From assembly GCA_902494035.1 (NCBI GenBank), contig CABURV010000039.1, forward strand, positions 1-16,951: a stretch of 16,951 nt of DNA, given 5' to 3'. Each line of letters begins with the position of its first letter. Within the stretch, counting starts at the first letter, position 1. Positions 14,713 through 16,951 of the stretch are shown here, in pieces. The translations under genes were made by a program, and so were the position numbers. This DNA comes from an uncultured Collinsella sp. (GTDB lineage: Bacteria; Actinomycetota; Coriobacteriia; Coriobacteriales; Coriobacteriaceae). The notes below the pieces were generated by a model. The model ran no database searches, was not told the origin of the DNA, and worked only from the letters and a program-made list of their open reading frames with translations.

Positions 14713-15309
14713 ATGGACAAGGCTGAGTTGCGGCGGGCGGTGATTGCCCAGCGCGATGCTCTTGATTTGGACTTGCGGGCGGCGAAGTCTGCTGATATCT
14801 GTGCGCGGCTGGTTGAGCTGCTGGGCCGCTTGGATGCCGCGGCGCCGCGCATCGTTGCCGTCTATGCCGCGATGGGTTCCGAGGCAGACCCTGCCGCGTT
14901 TGCCGCTGCGGCCGCCGTGCGCGGCTGGCGCGTAGCCTATCCGTGCATGCTCTCGGCAATTGATGCCGCAGCTTGTGGCCAGCGCATGTGTATGCGGGCA
15001 GTTGCCGCCGACGATGCGTCCGCGGCTCCGTTTATCGCCCACCCTACGCGGGCCTTTGCGGCCACGGACATCGACAGCGACCGCTTCCCCATCGTGCCTG
15101 CCGAGGCTCTCGACATGATTGTTGTGCCGCTCGTGTCCTTCGACCAAACCGGCGCGCGCCTGGGCTACGGCGGCGGTTGCTATGACCGCTATCTGCCCAT
15201 GCTCTCGCCCGCATGCCAAATCATCGGCATCGCCTTTGACGAGCAGCGTGTCGACCGCGTTCCCACCGACGCTCACGACCTGCCGCTACCCCACATCATC
15301 AGCGCCTAA
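14713..15309 (+). CDS. fau: 5-formyltetrahydrofolate cyclo-ligase
   Basis: ATP-dependent conversion of 5-formyl-THF to 5,10-methenyl-THF, which recycles an otherwise inhibitory storage form of folate; cytoplasmic. The enzyme is also called MTHFS, FthC or YgfA. The 198 residues are normal for the family. The signature is the C-terminal VVPLVSFDQTGARLGYGGGC block, with the glycine-rich nucleotide and folate loop at 147-161 ending CYDRYL, then IGIAFDEQ and the terminal DLPLPHIIS. The N-terminal MDKAELRRAVIAQRDAL is also typical. The ATG at 14713 follows GAGGAGG by five bases; an upstream TTG is rejected. A small hairpin (CCTGTCA-CTTTT-TGGCAGG, 14675-14693) lies just before the ribosome-binding site. 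It converges on metA, 42 bases apart. A one-carbon role beside methionine synthesis makes sense but shared control is not shown. Confidence 0.92.
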   Translation: MDKAELRRAVIAQRDALDLDLRAAKSADICARLVELLGRLDAAAPRIVAVYAAMGSEADPAAFAAAAAVRGWRVAYPCMLSAIDAAACGQRMCMRAVAADDASAAPFIAHPTRAFAATDIDSDRFPIVPAEALDMIVVPLVSFDQTGARLGYGGGCYDRYLPMLSPACQIIGIAFDEQRVDRVPTDAHDLPLPHIISA

Positions 15310-15351
15310 TCGCCGCCATATCAGCCACGGCTACAGCAGTACCATCGCAGC

Positions 15352-16278
15352 CTAGTGCTCCTCGCCGGCGCAGGCCAGGTCGTAGGGCGTGGTCTGGTAG
15401 ACGTAGTAGTTGAGCCAGTTGGTGTAGAACAGCTGAGCTTGGCTGCGCCAGACGTTGCGCGGCTCGGCGGAGGGGTCGTCACCCGGAAAGTAGTGCGCCG
15501 GCACCTCCGGGTTGAGCCCGCGCTTCACATCGCGCTCGTACTCCAGGCGCAGCGTATCGGTGTCGTACTCGGGATGGCCAAAGACAAAGAAGCGACGGCT
15601 GTCGGTCGACTTGACGATGTACAGGCCCACCTCGTCGGACACGGCCACGACCTCAAGCTGCGGCTCGGCCTCCACGTCCTCGCGGCGCACGTCGGTGTTG
15701 CGCGAATGTACGGCATAGAAGCGGTCGTCAAAGCCGCGGACCAGCGGGCTTTGCGGCTTCACCAGATAATGCTCGAACACGCCGCTCGCCTTTGCCGGCA
15801 GGTCGTACTTCTGGATGCCGTAATGATGGTACAGCCCTGCCTGCGCGCCCCAACAAATGTGCAGCGTAGAGTGCACGTGCGTGGTGGACCAATCCATGAT
15901 CTGGCAGAGCTCGGGCCAGTAGTCGACCTCCTCGAACGGCATCTGCTCCACCGGCGCGCCCGTGATGATCAGGCCGTCGTAGTGGATGTCGCGGATGTCG
16001 TCGAACGTGCGGTAGAACGTCTCCAGGTGGCCGGCGCTCACGTGCGTGGCCTCGTGCGTCTTGGTGCGCAGCAGGTCCACCTCCACCTGCAGCGGCGTGT
16101 TGGAGAGCTTGCGCATGATCTGCGTCTCAGTGGCGATCTTAGTGGGCATGAGGTTGAGGATGAGCACGCGCAGCGGACGGATGTCCTGGTGCAGCGCGCG
16201 GTACTCGGTCATGACAAAGATGTTCTCGCTCTCGAGCTGCGCGGCTGCAGGGAGAGCGTCGGGGATACGAATGGGCAT
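15352..16278 (-). CDS. metA: Homoserine O-acetyltransferase (MetA type)
   Basis: First committed step of methionine synthesis: acyl transfer to homoserine. The 308 residues are full length. The catalytic nucleophile is Cys142 in HICWGAQAG, with His235 and Glu237 in FVFGHPEYD completing the set. MetA enzymes are often annotated as succinyltransferases, but residue 111, just after TGAPV, decides the donor: Glu111 gives acetyl-CoA and Gly gives succinyl-CoA (shown for the Bacillus cereus and E. coli enzymes). Here it is Glu111, so the product should be O-acetylhomoserine, used by direct sulfhydrylation. The ATG at 16278 follows AAGGAGC. It is divergent from the ldh-like gene. No SAM riboswitch is visible in the 210 bases upstream. 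Confidence 0.93.
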   Translation of the reverse strand: MPIRIPDALPAAAQLESENIFVMTEYRALHQDIRPLRVLILNLMPTKIATETQIMRKLSNTPLQVEVDLLRTKTHEATHVSAGHLETFYRTFDDIRDIHYDGLIITGAPVEQMPFEEVDYWPELCQIMDWSTTHVHSTLHICWGAQAGLYHHYGIQKYDLPAKASGVFEHYLVKPQSPLVRGFDDRFYAVHSRNTDVRREDVEAEPQLEVVAVSDEVGLYIVKSTDSRRFFVFGHPEYDTDTLRLEYERDVKRGLNPEVPAHYFPGDDPSAEPRNVWRSQAQLFYTNWLNYYVYQTTPYDLACAGEEH

Positions 16279-16338
16279 GGATGCTCCTTACGAGTCAGTT
16301 GCAGCTATGGTACAACGACCGGCCCCATCCGCGCGAGC

Positions 16339-16355
16339 GCATCGCCCAGCGATGC
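16339..16355. other. Perfect 7-bp dyad in the metA/ldh divergent region
   Basis: GCATCGC-CCA-GCGATGC lies 60-77 bases upstream of metA and about 130 bases before the ldh-like start. It could be a hairpin or a regulator site; nothing else supports a role. Confidence 0.4.
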
Positions 16356-16445
16356 CGTCAACGGCCCAAATCACTCCAAAAGTAGAGATTAAGGCATGTC
16401 CCAAAATCTACGGCACTTTAGCCTAGCAAAGTAACAGCAGGACGC

Positions 16446-16451
16446 TACAAT
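16446..16451 (+). promoter_or_regulatory. -10 box of the ldh-like gene
   Basis: TACAAT lies 37 bases before the start codon, a good -10 match. The hexamer 17 bases upstream, CTAGCA, is a weak -35. No clear Rex-type redox operator was seen. Confidence 0.5.
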
Positions 16452-16488
16452 GGTTCGACGCGAAAAACTCGGCCGAAAGGATACATAT

Positions 16489-16951
16489 ATGTACCAGACG
16501 CGTAAGATCGGTGTGGTCGGCCAGGGCCACGTAGGAGCACATGTTGCCAACAGTCTGCTCATGCAGGGCATTGCCGATGAGCTGTACCTGTGCGATATCA
16601 ACCAGGCCAAGGTGACGTCCGAGGTCCAGGACCTGCGCGACTCCCTTTCGTTTGTCCCGTACAACACCAAGATCGTCAACTGCTACGACCACTACGAGGA
16701 GCTTGCCTGCTGCGACGTCATCGTCAACGCCGCCGGCAAGGTCGCGCTGGCCGCCGGCAACCGCGACGGCGAGCTGTTCTTTACCACCGACGCCGCCCGC
16801 ACCTTTGCCAAGCGCATCGTCGACGCCGGCTTTGATGGCATCTTCGTGAGCATCTCCAACCCCTGCGACGTCGTGTGCACCGAGCTGTGGCACCTGACCG
16901 GCTACGATCCCAAGAAGATCATCGGCTCGGGCTGCGGCCTGGACTCCGCCC
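16489..16951 (+). CDS. L-lactate / L-2-hydroxyisocaproate dehydrogenase family protein (partial)
   Basis: NAD-dependent interconversion of 2-oxo acids and L-2-hydroxy acids. The first 154 residues are present; the gene runs off the right edge. The Rossmann motif is KIGVVGQGHVG (G11, G13, G16), with D36 ending the second strand for NAD preference, and N124 in ISNPCDVV. The mobile loop is GNRDGELFFTTD rather than the PGETR of standard LDH; it aligns better with the GDRFAELKFT-type loop of Lactobacillus L-2-hydroxyisocaproate dehydrogenase, keeping a catalytic Arg at R92. So branched or larger 2-oxo acids may be substrates, and annotation simply as L-lactate dehydrogenase is possible but not certain. 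The start follows GAAAGGA by seven bases. Confidence 0.88.
   Translation, partial: MYQTRKIGVVGQGHVGAHVANSLLMQGIADELYLCDINQAKVTSEVQDLRDSLSFVPYNTKIVNCYDHYEELACCDVIVNAAGKVALAAGNRDGELFFTTDAARTFAKRIVDAGFDGIFVSISNPCDVVCTELWHLTGYDPKKIIGSGCGLDSA

Noticed and set aside
16279..16488. SAM or T-box riboswitch upstream of metA
   Set aside because: The region is short and shows only a small 7-bp dyad; no SAM-I core or T-box sequence could be found.

Overview
The window is about 60% G+C, densely coded and entirely bacterial. The gene content suggests an anaerobic gut actinobacterium of the class Coriobacteriia, most like Collinsella. The pointers are glmM beside a DUF4012 membrane protein, a presequence-protease-like M16 peptidase, a MetA with an acetyl-CoA-type residue, and an L-2-hydroxyisocaproate-dehydrogenase-like LDH. 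This assignment is inference from gene content and codon style, because no rRNA or marker gene is present.

Layout. At 1-108 are the last 24 codons and right end of an IS110-family element, lying about ten bases from the end of glmM. From 118 to 5017 three genes run leftward: glmM (cell-wall precursor synthesis), a large DUF4012 membrane protein and an EamA-type transporter. At 5233-5427 is a complete rightward tRNA-Val(GAC) unit with promoter, mature gene including CCA, and terminator. From 5717 to 8637 is an accessory-looking stretch: a DUF5710 protein with two CxxC knuckles, a small zinc-ribbon protein, an HNH endonuclease with a possible modified-base-reading N-terminus, and an unrecognised 163-residue protein. 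At 8738-10204 is a leftward AlbA_2 (Schlafen-type) ATP-binding protein, probably a regulator. The 610 bases between it and the M16 peptidase are packed with related repeats. From 10815 to 13850 is the M16C zinc peptidase. A HicA/HicB toxin-antitoxin pair follows (14006-14591) behind two overlapping-looking promoters, one carrying a LexA-like box and the other a dyad over its -10. Housekeeping then resumes: 5-formyltetrahydrofolate cyclo-ligase, leftward metA, and the start of an LDH/L-HicDH-family gene that runs off the right edge.

How the parts relate. The housekeeping genes (glmM, tRNA-Val, M16 peptidase, cyclo-ligase, metA, ldh) form a backbone into which small accessory units have been placed (IS110, zinc-knuckle/HNH cluster, AlbA_2 regulator, HicAB). 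The least explained part is 10262-10679. It holds five copies of a 9-base motif that grades into about nine copies of an 11-base motif on both strands, a perfect 25-bp inverted repeat inside the predicted leader of the AlbA_2 gene, and a 51-bp unit present twice in tandem and once inverted. No gene fits this stretch.
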